Source: Desmodesmus armatus
Taxonomy: Eukaryota > Chlorophyta > Chlorophyceae > Sphaeropleales > Scenedesmaceae
NCBI GenBank assembly: GCA_007449985.2
Contig: VIIQ02000091.1
Span: 62,001 to 126,000, forward strand
Length of the DNA: 64,000 nt
Direction of reading: 5' to 3'
The notes under the pieces are model-generated. The model was not told where the DNA came from. It searched no databases and worked only from the letters and a program-made list of their open reading frames with translations. Every line of letters begins with the position of its first letter. Position 1 is the first letter of the stretch. Positions 11,179-24,100 of the stretch are shown here, piece after piece. Made by a program: the position numbers and the translations under genes.

Positions 11179-13733
11179 ATGCTACAGCATCTCTGCTGCT
11201 ACAGCAGCAGTGGGGTGCCAGTGCCGCTCCTGTGGCATGCACTGTGCTTGCTCGGCAGCAGGCCACAGTCCGTCCTCTCCATCCGAGCCCAGCAGCAGCA
11301 ACTGCCTTGGCTGCCACAGCACGCCCAACTGAAAGCACAGTTTGAAAACGCAGAGCAGCAGGTGTGGCGGGGATATGCAGCTGCATGCGGCAACATGCCG
11401 CACACACGGCATACGCACACAGCAGCTGCCACTCAGGAACAGCGGGCCAGTGCGTCCAGCAGGAGCAGCAGCAGGCAGTCCAGTGCTTCATCAGGGCGCA
11501 CACACAGGCCTTTGTTTCGCCAGCCTGGCAGAAAAACAGCAGCAGCAGAGGCTACCACAGCAGCAGTGGATGACAGCGAAGCAGATGAAGAGGATCACGA
11601 GGATACTGCAGCACCCACTGACCTGCGACACCCCCAGCAGTGGTACGCTGCTGCGCGAGCCGTGGCACCCCGCAGCCTCACAGCCCACCTGGGCCCCACA
11701 AACAGCGGCAAAACACATGCAGCCATCGCAGCACTGGCAGCAGCACCCTCTGGGGTGTACTGCGGGCCCCTGAGATTGCTGGCATGCGAGGTGTGCAGGG
11801 TGTGCAGTGTGACTTTGGTATGGGCAGCGCTGGAGGTGTGGCATGTGCAAGCACATGTATGGCAGACAGGCAGCGGAATATTCCCAACACCGCTGTGAAA
11901 GTCGCCAGCAGCGAGCTCTGGGTGCCAACACGCCGCACACACCTCCAGCACAAACTGCATGCAGGGGCACTGTGGCATAATCCTCACTGATGTGTGTGAT
12001 ATGTCTTTTTTGTGTGTGGCAGCACAGTCCAGGAGGTGATCTGCAGCTGTCAACGCTGTTTGCAGCAATGTCATGCATCACACATGTCAGCGTCTTGAAC
12101 ACAGCTGCACAAGCACACCTGTTGGTGCCTTTCCTTCTTGGCTTCTAGGTGTGGCGTGCTCCTGAAAACGCTCTCCTTATTCTGTTTCTCTCGCAAGTGT
12201 GCCCTGTGCATCTGCATTGTCCTGCCAACAGGTTGCTGACCGGCTGAATAGCATGGGTGTGCGCTGCAACCTGGTCACCGGGCAGGAAGTGCGCCGGGTC
12301 AAGGGGGCAAGGCACACAGCCTGCACTGTAGAGATGGCCGACCTCACAAACCGTGTGGATGTGAGTGAGTGTGTCTTACTACGTGATGTGCCTCCCCAAC
12401 TTGTTTGAATGCCTTACAAATGCAGTGCACAAAGGGCGCCTGCCGCTCGATTTGCTGCTTGCTGCGAGCACAGCATGCCATGTCAGCTCTTCGGTAACTG
12501 TGGCATATACCTGCGGGTGGCCAGGTGACATCCCGAGTGTCAGGTGACATCCATGCACAGGTCTGGCAAGGTGTTTCTGGATCCAGGCTTCAGCTCTAGC
12601 ATCTTGCATTCACACCCAGAGCCTCCACCCGCTGTGCTGTGCTGTGCTGTGCTATGCTGTGCTATGCTATGCTGCAGGTTGCAGTGTTAGATGAGGTGCA
12701 GATGCTGGGTGACAAGGGGCGAGGGTGGTCGTGGACTCGTGTGCTGCTGGGCCTACCGGCTGGTCAACTGCACCTGTGTGGTGACCCAGCTGCAGCACAG
12801 CTGCTGGAGCAGTTAGCTGCAGCATGCGGCGACCAGCTGACCATCAAATCATACCGGTGAGCAGTGCAGCAAGCGCGGGCGGATGGCAACGACAGCAGCA
12901 ACGGCAACGGCAGCGGCAGGGGCCTGCCTTGCTGTGCGTGCATGGCTGGCTGGGAATGATGCCGTGCTGTTGAGACAGCTGTTACTGGCCCCTCCTACTC
13001 ATGCACTAGGCTAGCAGTCCTGGCGGGAATGAAGTGCCAGGCAGCCTTGCACAGTACAGTGCTGTTTATAGACAAATGTTCAAGGAAGGCTCTTGACAGC
13101 GGCTGCGTTCAGAGTTTGCAATTCATATCACCGCTTGTGCTGTTTCGGACTCTCTTTACACAAGGGCTGTGTGCTTCAGCAGTGCTGCCGCTGCCTGCTG
13201 CTGACAGGCGCCTCGCTCCATTGCTGGTGGAGCCTCAGGCTGTTGGCGGCTTGCAGCAGATCCAGGAGGGAGACTGCGTGATTGCGGTGAGAGCGCGATT
13301 TGATCGGCCAGGGGTGCAGCTACCTTGCATTTCTTGAGGCTCTGAAAACCACGAGCTGTCATGATTGCCAGTAGTGCCTCCCTCATTTGCTGGGACTACT
13401 TTGACAGCGTCAGCTGGCGGCGGCTGCTGCTCACCTTTCAAACGTACTAATACCTGCGGTGTCTGCTTATGTGTAAACCCTGTTGCTTAGAGTTGATTGC
13501 TCGTCCCTGCATGCGTCTGCGTGCGTGCTCTCGCGCAGTTTGGCCGCAAAACCTTGCACAAGCTGCGCGCAAATATTCTGCGTCAAATGCTGGCTGGACG
13601 CGCCGCTGAAGCAGTCGACACGTACAACCCCGATTCACCCTGGGACACCTCCACCGACTCCGACACAGAGTTTGGAGAGCCTTCAGGCTGGTACAGCAAC
13701 AGCGGCAGCAGCAGCGATGGTGACGACAACTGC

Positions 13734-13769
<36 letters not shown>

Positions 13770-16700
13770 GCTGCGGCCAGGGCTTTCCAAGGGGTTGGCA
13801 TGGTGTATGGCGCCCTGCCTCCTGAGTCGCGGCGGACGCAAGCCGCGCTGTTCAATGCACGGGGCGACTCGGGCCCTCGTACATCCGTGTTGGTGGCGTC
13901 TGATGCAGTTGGCATGGGGCTCAACCTCAACATACGCAGGTGGGGCTATGCATGGTGGGAGTGTTGGGTTAGGGCTCAAGGGTTCGGCCTCGTAAACCAT
14001 ATAAACCCTATTAACCCGCAAGGTCGTTTCACATTATGAATATTCCATGTATCCTTGTCATATTGCTGCTGAGCAAGCGGCCAGATTTCACCCTGCAGCA
14101 AAGTTGTAGCGGCAGCGTTGTAAACTTGTGTGCTAGCTAGTAGTATCGTCAATTGGGAGGAAATGCACGGGCTACCCTCACAGCAACCACCTTGGGGCTC
14201 AACCTCAACATACGCAGGTGGGGCTATGAAGGGCATATGAACCTAAGGTCCTTTCACATTATGAAAACTCCATGCACCATTATCTATTGCTGCTGAGCAA
14301 GTGGCCAGACTTGACCCTGAGGCAGAGCTGTGGCTACAGCGTTACATATTCTGTGCTCAACATACGCAGGTGGGGCTATGAAGGGCTGCTGCTTCTGCAC
14401 AGAATGACAGCTAGGGTTTAGGTTTTAGGGTTAGGGGGGCCAGGAGGGGGCATATGAACTCAAGGTCGTGTCACAGTATGGAAACTCCATGCACCCTTAT
14501 CGTTTGGCTGCTGAGCAAGTGGCCAGACTTGACCCTGAGGCAAAGTTGGTGTGCTAGCTAGTAGTATTGTCAACTGGGAGGAAATGCACGACACACCTCA
14601 CAGCAGCTACCGCTTGCATGAACGCACCACAACAAACTGCTTCTGCGCATGATTTCGCACCCGTGTGGGCATCTCCCTACACTCTCTACACATGCCCTTG
14701 CTGTGGTGCTGTTGCTGCTGCAGGATCGTGTTCACAAACCTTCACAAGTTTGATGGTGCGGAGACGCGGCCCCTGAGTGCCAGCGAAATCAAGCAGATAG
14801 CTGGCAGGTACAGTACATGCGCCATGCGTCCTGTGGCTGTTCCGTTTCCAATTGGGGTTCAGTTGACTGCAGTTCAGGTCTTATTAGTTGCAGCTCAGGC
14901 AGACCGTGCTGCTGGCCCCCATTTCCCTCCTCCTGCTGCTCCTGACATGCGTTGGGGGGCTCCTTTATAAGGCTTCTGCAGACCCACACGTCTCGTCATG
15001 TTCAAAGTATCATAGAGTCCTCCTTGTACGGTCGCCGCCGGTTCGCCTGCCTCCCTGCCCTCATGCGTTGCTTGTCCGCTCGCCTGCCTGTGTGACCTGA
15101 TCCCCAGCCGCCTGCCTGCCTAGCCACCCGCCCACCCGCCTGCCTGCCTGCCTGCCCACTGGCCTGCCCGTGTGGCTGCAGGGCTGGCCGTTACGCGTCA
15201 GGTCATGCTGAGGGCTACGTGAGCGTGCTGAGCGCAGAGGACCTGCCACTGCTGCGGGAGGCCCTTGCTACTGCCACACCACCAGTGATGCAGGCCTGCC
15301 TTCTGCCGAGGTCAGTTTAGGGTTGAGTTTGGGGTTAGGGTTTAGGTTTAGGTCCCCCAAACCCTAACACCCTAAAACCCAAGGGTGCTGGCACTGGTCG
15401 ACAGCACAGGGCGAGGTGTCACCAATGGTGCCACCAGCGGTTGTGTTGCTGCTTGCAGTCCACATGGCTGCCATCAATTTGTTCATGTCAAGCACGTTCA
15501 TGTCAAGCGCATGCACTGGCTGGGCATGTGTCACTGTAGTGTGGATGTTTGGCTGTGCAGACGCTGCCTGTGACAGTGTCAGGCCCCTCACTCGCCTTGC
15601 AGAGGGCTTTGTTTAGAACAACACCCCAGTGCTGATGTATTATTCCCTTGAGCATCACTGGCCATTCAACCACCGCAATGATCAGTCCAGTCATGAAAGT
15701 TGCACTGCCTACTGCCATCGACGTTATTACAGCTGGCTGATGGATGTGCTGTTCCTGTGCAGGTATGAACAGCTTGAGCAGTTCGCTCTGGAGCACGAAG
15801 AGGCCCAGCAGCAGCACCATACAGACAGCTTGGGCCGCCGCCAGCAGCGGCCCCTGACCTTCCACAAGCTCCTCAACTCGTTCATGCACTCCTCGCAGCT
15901 GTCAGATGCCTACTTCCTTGCCGACATGAAGAATATGCTGCACCTGGCGAAGATGCTGCGTCACATAGAGCCACACCTCAGCCTCGCGGACATGTACACC
16001 TGCTGCATCAGCCCTGCCAGTGCAGATGATGGACCAGTGGTGCAGGTAACAATCTCTTACCAGGGTTTAGGGTTTGGGGGGGAAGGGTTAGGGTTTAGGG
16101 TTTAGGCCCTTCTCGTATAGTGTTGAACCACGGGGCAAGGGACCACACCAACTTTGTGCGTGGTGTGGATTTGTTGTGCCGGAGCCTTCATCTCCTGGGT
16201 CTTTCAAACTCGGCTTACAAGGAGATGAGCTACTAGCCCTGATGTGGATCTGGTCAACAGACGCCCAGCCCGAGCGGCAAGTGGCAATGTGAGTGTTGAG
16301 TTGGGTCGTGTATCAGCCCTGCCAGTGCAGATGATGGACCAGTGGTGCAGGTAAGACCCAGGGCGGGAAAGCCTTCCATGCCCTTAGGCAGTGCACCTGA
16401 CTTGGCGTTGGTGCATGTGTCAGGTCGTGATGGAGCCTTTGCCGCCTGCTTGGTTGAAATTGGTGCATGTAGAAAAGCTAGCCCTGATCAGGATTCACCA
16501 ACAGACAGCCAGTCTGGGCAGCAATTGGCCCCGTGAAGATTGGGTTAAGGGTCTAGGGTTTAGGGTGTTATTTCCTCAACCCTAAACCCTAAACCTGCAC
16601 CAAGTTGGCAGGTGCAGCAGCGTCAACTCATGCTGCCTTCAAGGAACAAAGGGACTGGAGGGTGACCTGGCTCAAAGTTTCTGGAAGGCCGGTCCTGGTG

Positions 16701-17170
16701 CTGCCACACAAGCAAGCTGCCGTCCCTCGACCTCCGTGCGATTGCAAGCGGGCGCAGTGCACGCCATAGTGCGAGGTATAGTAGCCCGGTAACACCCTAC
16801 CGCCCAACAACTGACACACGTGATGGCTCCTGTCGTGTGTCCCTTGCACTGCGTTGATTTGCAGGCGCTGCTGCAGATCGCCAGTTCCTATGCATTTGAG
16901 CGGCTGGTCACTCCTGACTGCATCACACTTCCGTGCCCTGAGCAGGCGCCCAGGAGTCCTGCAGAAATGAAAAGTGCTGAGGAGCTGTTCAGAGTGTATG
17001 ACCTCTACCTGTGGCTGTATGACAGGCTCGGGGCTCCTGGGGTGTTCAAGGGCAGGAAGAGGGTGCTCCGGCTGCGGCAGACCGTAGCTGAGCTTATCGA
17101 TGTGGCACTACAGAGGATGGGCGGACTGTCGACGGGTGGGCGTTGGGGTTCTGCTCCTGGTAAGAGCTAG
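11179..17170 (+). CDS. SUV3: SUV3-type ATP-dependent RNA helicase, organellar
   Basis: Nine exons: 11179-11790, 12232-12360, 12678-12856, 13208-13286, 13539-13939, 14724-14807, 15182-15310, 15763-16045 and 16865-17170, about 733 aa. All junctions are GT-AG and phase-consistent. SUV3 motifs in order: Walker [11 protein letters not shown] (about residues 170-179), [16 protein letters not shown], Walker B LDEVQM (251-256), [23 protein letters not shown], and QIAGRAGRY split across exons 6 and 7 (motif VI). The C-terminal exon with [14 protein letters not shown] matches the SUV3 C-terminal region. A Ser/Asp/Gln-rich insertion including an 11-Gln run sits between motifs IV and V in exon 5. SUV3 is the helicase of mitochondrial RNA decay, and plant forms also act in organelles. 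The N-terminus is Leu/Ala/Gln/His-rich with few acids, as for a targeting peptide. The last exon contains CCTG|GTAAGA near 17157, so a further 3' exon is possible. Confidence 0.88.
13735..13766 (+). repeat. CAG triplet run coding poly-Gln in SUV3
   Basis: An uninterrupted run of CAG codons encodes about 11 glutamines inside the inter-motif insertion of the helicase. Confidence 0.9.
13916..14590 (+). repeat. Tandem copies of SUV3 exon-5 end plus 5' splice site
   Basis: The last 24 bases of exon 5 with its donor (CTCAACATACGCAG|GTGGGG) occur at 13916-13939, again at 14194-14217, and in shortened form ending at 14369. Each is followed by GGCTATG. A trailing block (TGAGCAAG.GGCCAGA.TT.ACCCTG) also recurs three times, and GCTAGCTAGTAGTAT twice, up to the end of the intron. 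A TTTAGGG-like tract lies at about 14413-14436. Confidence 0.85.
15306..15382. repeat. Telomere-like tract at start of SUV3 intron 7
   Basis: Degenerate GTTTAGGG / GGGTTAGGGTTTAGG units are followed at once by CCCTAAC / CCCTAAAA units in the opposite orientation, directly after the exon-7 donor. Confidence 0.8.
16007..16595 (+). repeat. Duplicated end of SUV3 exon 8 and two telomere-like tracts
   Basis: The 3' end of exon 8 with its donor (to GGTGCAG|GTAA at 16046) is repeated 305 bp downstream (donor-like GTAAG at 16351). A second shared block around TAGCCCTGAT and CAACAGAC is found at about 16231 and 16480. TTTAGGG-like tracts follow at about 16063-16106 and 16545-16593, the second with both orientations. 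Confidence 0.85.
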
Positions 17171-18107
17171 AGTTATGGTGAAGCCGTGCCAGCTGGCAGC
17201 TGGCTGTGGTTGACGGTGTACTGACGGCCGCAGAATATATCCAGACAGCAGCACTGTACAGGAACTGCCCTGCAAAAGGGCTTCCTGTTGGGGGTGTAGG
17301 GGCTCTGTTACTAGGCATGCGGCGAGTGTACGTTGGTGGTGTCGGTGTAGCATATTGTCTGCAGGATAAACGTGTTGAGGGTTTGGGTGGCTCGCAGGGT
17401 TTCATTGCTTTGAAGTTGTGTATCTCTTAACAGGCGGGGGCTGATTGGCATTGCTTCTTGAGGTTGGCCATCGCGCATTGACCCTGGCCTGGCCCAGGAA
17501 ATTGGTCCAGGCCGGCGGGTGATGAGGGCATCGTGGATGTCAGCTAGAACGGGCGAGTTACTGTAAATTTCGATGCAGTGTACATTTGAAGAGCAGCAGC
17601 AGGCGTCAGTTGATTTTCCAGAAGCCATCTGTGTGGCACATGGCTCTCATGCCTTGCATTTTGCCAGCCTGGCAGGTGTCCGTAGGAAGCGGTCTCGAGT
17701 CGTACAGACACTGTACAGGTGTGAACGGCCGGGAGCATACTCCTCCAACACAACAGGTGGTCTTTATGGACATCATCAACATGCAACTTCTTTGCAAGAC
17801 AGTTGAACCTTTGGAGGTGCCCCAAAACCCCATGTGGCCACCACCCTACTAGGACAATCACAAAGCAGAGTCACATTGATAAAATGTGATTTGGTGTGTT
17901 CATAACGAGGAGTCGTGAACAGAGGACGTTGTGCGACGGAATCTAGTTGGGCCACCTTCAACCTACGAGGCACCTCCTATCTCCATCTCAGGTCTCTCTG
18001 CTCAATTAGTTTTGCAGGACGATAGGGGATTAAACGCGTCCACCCAAGCGGTGGGTGACTTCGCAGCATGCATCGCAGACAGTAGACTGTGCTGAGACAG
18101 TGGGAAA
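17171..18107. other. Intergenic between SUV3 and USP genes
   Basis: Both neighbours run on the plus strand, so this should contain the SUV3 3' UTR and the USP promoter. No coding feature is supported. Confidence 0.5.
17562..17566 (+). terminator. Candidate SUV3 polyadenylation signal (TGTAA)
   Basis: TGTAA, the usual green-algal polyadenylation motif, lies about 390 nt after the SUV3 stop. It is the first occurrence I noticed downstream. Confidence 0.45.
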
Positions 18108-21100
18108 ATGGCCAGGGGCAGCAAGGCAAAGGCGACCAAGGCTGCAGCAGCCAAGAACAAGAAGGGCAAGCAGGAAGCCAAGGGCCAGGCCCAGCAGGTG
18201 GGCTGCACTGTCGCAGCTGTCAGTCTGTCTGTCCTCTACTACTGCTGCCAACTCCTCCTCCAAAAGGAGGAGGGGTGGGGGGGTGGGGGACGCTGCGAGC
18301 AGAGCCTTGTGGGGACGTGCACGGTCACTCAGGCCTGTCAGCAGTGAACGTATGTGCAAGGGATATCAACATACACCAACAACCCTACTCTCCCTTCAGC
18401 AGAGGAGGGGGTTTGGGGGCTAAGAAACATGTCACATGCAGCCGGCACCTGTGAACACATAAGGCGCACGGTGGTTACACAACTGCCTGATTTTGAAAAG
18501 ATGGTTCGTGTGTGGTGCTTGCTGTTGCTGTTGCAGGAAAGCCCTGCAGAGCAGCAGTTGGAGGGTGCGGCAGATGCAGCGCAGCATGTCACAGCCTCCC
18601 GTCAGGCAGTGGTGGGCCTCAGCAACCTAGGCAACACCTGCTTCTTCAACAGCAGTGTGCAGCTGCTGCTGGCATGTGCACCGCTACAGCAGTTGGTGCT
18701 ACAGAAGGAGGGCCACATCACCAGGGGACCCCTGGGGTTTGCGCTGCAGCAGGCGGCCTTACATGCAGCTGGTAGGTAGCACATGCAGCTGGTAGCTGGG
18801 GTATGATAGGTCCTTTGGGGCACCCTCTTGAGCCCTTGGCTCGCTGGCTAGTGCTGAGGGTTTGGGGTCCCCTCCCACAACAACTGTGCTGTAATGGCCC
18901 CAGGCCTGTGCCCGTCAGCGGCAGCCAACAGTGGCCAGTCACAGCAGCAGCAGCGACAGCTATATACGTATACATGCTGTGGTGACTTGAACATCCTGTT
19001 GATATTGTGGGCACTTGTTTTCAGGCTGACAAGCGTTGCAGTGACTCTGTTGGCAGTTTCTCGGTCCATTACCGTACCAGATCACTTGCCCTGCTGCTGC
19101 TGATGTGGGAGTGTTTGGCGAGGCATACACACTCCCTGTGTCTTCACACCCAGCTGCCTGGCTGTGTTTTGAGTCAGTCAGCTCATCCTGCTTCATGCTG
19201 CTTTGTCCGCTTTCACCTTTCTCAGGACGCAGCAGCACGAGCAAGGGAGGCAGTAACAGCACGTACAACCCCCAATCGCTGCTGTCAGCTGTGTGCTGCC
19301 ATGCTCCTGTGTTCAAGGGAAAGCAGCAGCACGACGCGCACGAGCTGATGCGGATGCTTTTGGATGGACTGCAGGTGAGGAAACAGCAGACAGTGGGGGT
19401 GTTGGAGGACCTGGATGGGAGCACTGTTTGCATTTTACGGTGCAGATGTCTGGGTGAGGAGAAGTGCTCCGCCTCGATGTCGTGTGGTTCTTGCAGATGT
19501 CATGTGGTTCCTGCAGACGCTGCCTACAGAACAGGAATATCCACCCTGTCAATGCACAGGGTGTGATCCCAGCAGCGATCTAAGGCAGCATCAATGGTAT
19601 TACAACGTGTATTGCAACGTTGTTTCTGTACACAATCATCACACTGTGGTACAACTGTCTACAACAACATGGGTGTACCCACCCATACGCGGGAGGTACA
19701 CGATCGTAACGGCGGCAACGTACGTATGGCGTGTGGTTGGCTGCTGGCCACACAGATCAGCGCTCCTTCGGTGCCAGCTTTTGGTTCTGGATTGTTTGAT
19801 CCTGCACACACCCCACAATTCATAATTGGATCTGTGTTTGGCCTCCAGCTGACTCACATCGTCAGGCGGTCTGAGTTGTCAGAAAGCCCGTCAGGGCGCA
19901 CGAGTGCACATGCTGGTTGTGAGTTAATTGTTTTATTCAACGTCATGCCTTTGTTGTGCTGATGCCTCGCCCTTGCTGCTTGTTCCTGTTGTGTGCTGCC
20001 TGCCTGCAGACTCAAGAGCAGCGGTACAGGGAGCTGTCACGCAGGAGTGCCAGTAAGGGCTTGGCAGCCCTGCAGAATGGCACTGCAGCAGCCAACGGCC
20101 ACAGCAGCCATGCGAACGGCACCCCTGACCTTGCCACAACCTCCAGCAGTTCATCTTCTGCTGCCAGCTCTGCCAGCCCACAGCAGCAAAATGGAGCTTT
20201 GCCACAGGGGGCCCACGCTACCACTGGCAGCTTGGCCAGAAGCAGCATCGGCAGTGCATCTGCTAGCAGCAGCACCAGCAGCAGCGACAGCTCGGATGAT
20301 GACACAGCTGCATCTGCAGGGGATGGCTTGGATGCGCTGTGCAACGCATACCTCGCAAAACCCAAACCGGCCAGCCTTGACGGTTTGGAGGGGTTGGCAG
20401 AGGGTCCTGCAGGGGCAGCTGTGGCGGCTGCAGGCAGTGACACAGAGGGCCCACCTTCAGTGGCCAGCAGTACTGCTGCCGAGGGAGGCAGTGCTGACGA
20501 CAGCAGCAGCAGCAGCGAGGCAGCTGCAGAACCCCAGCAGAACCTGGCTCCTGGTGAAGCCGCCGCTGCTGTTGCGAATGGTGCTGCTGCTGGTGCTGCC
20601 AAGGAGGCACAGGGAGGCCTGCAGCATACTGGCACAGCAGCAGTCCCTCAGCTCCCAAGCACCAGCACAGCAGCGGACACATCCTTACCCAACGCGGCAG
20701 CCGCCAGCAGTAGCACATGCTGCCGGCTGTGCGGCAATGGCTTGCCAGCACAGCAGCAGCAGCAGTACATGAAGGGGCACAACCCGCTGGCGCGCAAGTC
20801 ACTGCTGCCCCCAGAGCCGCCTAAGTCAGCAGGCACCAGCAGTGTGGAGGCGGTCTTTGGTGGTGTGCTGTGCTCCCGCATCACCTGCACAGCGTGCGGC
20901 TACTGCTCCATATCTTACGAGCCGTTCTTGGACCTGTCTCTGCCCATTCCCCTTGGCAGCGGGCCAGAGGAGGGACTCGCCAGGAAGGTGAGGTGGGGGC
21001 CTTGGCAGCGTGAGCGAGAGATGATGCTGAAGTGCCAGGCACTCAGAGTTAGTTTAGGAGGGGACCGTGTGTGACCTCATAGTGGTTGCGACGCCCCCAC

Positions 21101-24100
21101 CGGGGCCTGGGCGTATGGTTTGGAGCAAATGGTGGCAGCTCTGAAGCATGCATTGCAGGCGCCTGTCAAACAAGACAAAGTTGCTCTGTGCCGCTGGCAG
21201 CTGGCACTTGTGTCGTGTCTATATGCAGCTCAGCAGGTTGAAGTTGGGGATATCAGGGTCCACGCTGGGTGTCTTGTTGGGTTGAGCCTCACTTATGTTC
21301 CTGGGGTTCTGTACTGAGCTGCACCACGTGCCGAAATACCTGTCGCTGCCGCTGCGTGTGTGTCTGTTGACAGGGCTCCCTGCTGTCGCGCCTAGCTAAC
21401 CGGACCACTGGCAAGAAGAAAGCAGCAGCAGCAGCAGCTGCGGCCAAGGACTCAGCAGACAGCAGCGTTGACGGCAGCAACCCCGCGGCAGCTGCTGCAG
21501 ACACAGCAGCGGCGGCAACTGCAGCGGCAGAGGCTGCGGCTGCTGCCGCTGCAGCAGCTACAGCAGCGAGCGAAGCCCAGGGCAAGAAAACAAAGCACAA
21601 GGAGAAGCGTAGGCTGCAGCTGCAAGCGACCAAGGCAGCTAAGGAGGCTGCAAAGCTTGCCAGGTTGGCGAAAAAGCGGCAGCAGGAGCAGCAGGATGAC
21701 ACGTCTGGTCACTCTTCTGGCCGGGGTATTTCAGGGCAGCAGCCCGGCCTGCCACCGTTGCCTGACCCCACGCTGCTTGAGGACATCCCACCCACAAACT
21801 ACTACACGCAGGAGCAGCTGGAGCTTATGCAGAACTTCAAAGGAGCAGGAGGGGGCACAAATCAAGAGCAGGAGGGGTTCTCGCCGCCGCCGCAGCAGCA
21901 GCAGCAGCAGCAGGGTAGTCAGTTGCAGGGAGCAGCAGATGCACAGCAGCAGCCAGCGCAGCAGCAGGTGCTCCCACTTGATAGGATGTCTGATTCCAGC
22001 AGTGCTGCTGGTGCTGCTGCGGCTCCTGGGGCCGATGCTGTTGCTGTGAGCCAGGCTGGTACACTGTCTGACAAGGCCAGTGCCGCCAATGGGTGGTCAG
22101 GTGGGTGGTTGGTGAGGCTGATAGTGCAGGCAGGTTGTCAGCAGCATATCTGCATCTTCATGGTGCCAATCTGGGTGTTGTGCATGATATGCATGATCGT
22201 CCTGACAGGGGCCTGATGAAGTCAGATACCCTGTCTCTGCTAAGATAACCACTGTTTGCCAGGGCATGCAAATGCGTGGCAAGCAGACACCCCTAAAGGT
22301 GCAAGCCCTGACCCCATATTGGCTCAAGCAACAACTTGCACCGGGGTATCACCCGGTACCCTCAGTGCTCTCTGTCGACCGTTACGGGCACCTTTTGTGC
22401 GGTCGCTTTCCTTCAAGTTTGTGGTCCCACTGGGAGGGAAGAACCTCGTGGGGCCAGTACAGTAAAGCTGTTCAAGCTCATGGCTGTCATCAAGGTGTCA
22501 ATAACCTCTGCTTGTTTGTATGTGTGGCTGTGTTGCTGCAGAAGCTGGCTCAGCCGATGCCTCACCACCCACTGCGACCGTCAGCTGCTGGGGTGGTGGT
22601 TGGGTAGACCTTCAGTCTCAGCGCTCAGCACACGCAGCGCCCAGCAGCGTCACCAGCAGCCAAGCGCAGCCGCCGCCCAGCAGCAGCAGCGGCTTCGTGC
22701 CCAGCAGCAGCGACGGCGGCGCCCCAGCTGGCGGAAGCGATGGCGGCAGCAGTCCAAAAGCCGCCGCGTCGCAGCAGCAGCAGCCGCGCTCGACGCTGCA
22801 CCGGCGGTTCGGGTCGTTGGGGAACCTCTCAGCGCTGACGTCTGGCGCCAAGGGGGGCCTGTCGAGCCTCTTCACCGGGAGGCACAGCCGCCAGGGCAGT
22901 AAGGATAGAGACGTACTGGACAAGCTCGCGGCAGCAGTGGCAGCAAACGGCGGCAGCAGTGCGTTGGCGCAGCCGCAGCGGGCGCAGAGCGCGGGCGTCA
23001 CCAGCCCCACTACAGAGCAGCGCAAGGGCGGTCTGAAGGGCTTCTTACTCAGTAGGGCAGCTACCCCGCCTCCCCCGCGGCCTGCATCTGCCCTCGGGGT
23101 GGTGTCGGAAGCTGGGGAGGCGGGGGTGGGGGGTCGCGCAGGTAGGACCTCTATCCCTGAGGATGCTCCTGTGGATCCTGTCAGCACCAGCACCAGCACG
23201 GGTCCTTGGGAGCAGACAGGGCAGCAGGGGCAGCAGCCTGGGGTGTTGTTCACACCTCTGGGTGTGGTGGTCGACAGCGGTGTTTCTGTTACTGCTGCTG
23301 GGCCTGGTGTCTTGCCGGGAGTGGGCAGTGGCCAGGCAGGCGCTGGCAGCAGTACGGACGGGCCAGCAGCAGCAGCTGATGGTGTGGTCTGTGGAGGGCC
23401 GGGAGGTGTGCAGGGAACTGCCAGGCGGTTGCAGCGAGCGTTGTCGGACGATGCAGTGATGCGGTTTGGCAGCTTCACGCGCAGCGAGAGCGGCAGCAGC
23501 GGCGGCGGCAGTGGCGCAGGCGAAGCGCAGCAGCAGCAACTGGCGTCAGCCGCAGCAGCCACAGGAGGGGATGTCCCACAGTTGCCTGCACACACAAATG
23601 CTGCTGGTGCGCATGCAAACGGCACTCTGCCTGTTTCAGCAGTTGGCCAGCTGGCACCGGCTACCTCCAGCAATCCCTTTGCTGCTCCTGCTGTGCAGCA
23701 GCAACAAGCGCAGGATTTCCTGCAGGCCATGCCAGCACAACAGGGGCAGCAGCAGGAGGCAGCTGCAGCAGGGGTAGGGGTGCCTGCGGTGCCGGCAACA
23801 CCTGCAGGCACGGACCCCTTTGCAGCTGCTGCTGTGGTGTCTAAGGGAGATGCATTAGCTGTGAAGCACTGCCTTGCCACCTTCTTCCTACGGGAGGATG
23901 TCAGCTGGGAGTGCCCAAAGGAGAAGGCTCTTTGGAAGGAGCGCAGGCAGTCAGCAGCTTCTGGCAGGCTCAGCACAGATGGCGGGATTGGTGCCAGTGC
24001 TGACAGCAGCGGTGCTGGTGCTGGTGTGGGAGTGTGTGCTGCATGTAGTCAGCAGCCGCAGCAGCAGGGTGGTGTTGCGATTGCTGCGCATCCGCGGCTG

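Noticed and set aside
22618..23976. 452-codon open frame antisense to the USP gene
   Set aside because: It lies opposite low-complexity CAG/GCA-rich coding sequence, which mirrors as open Cys/Ala/Pro/Leu-rich frames. No motif; composition artefact. The same holds for 25831-26457 and 20012-20635 on the minus strand.
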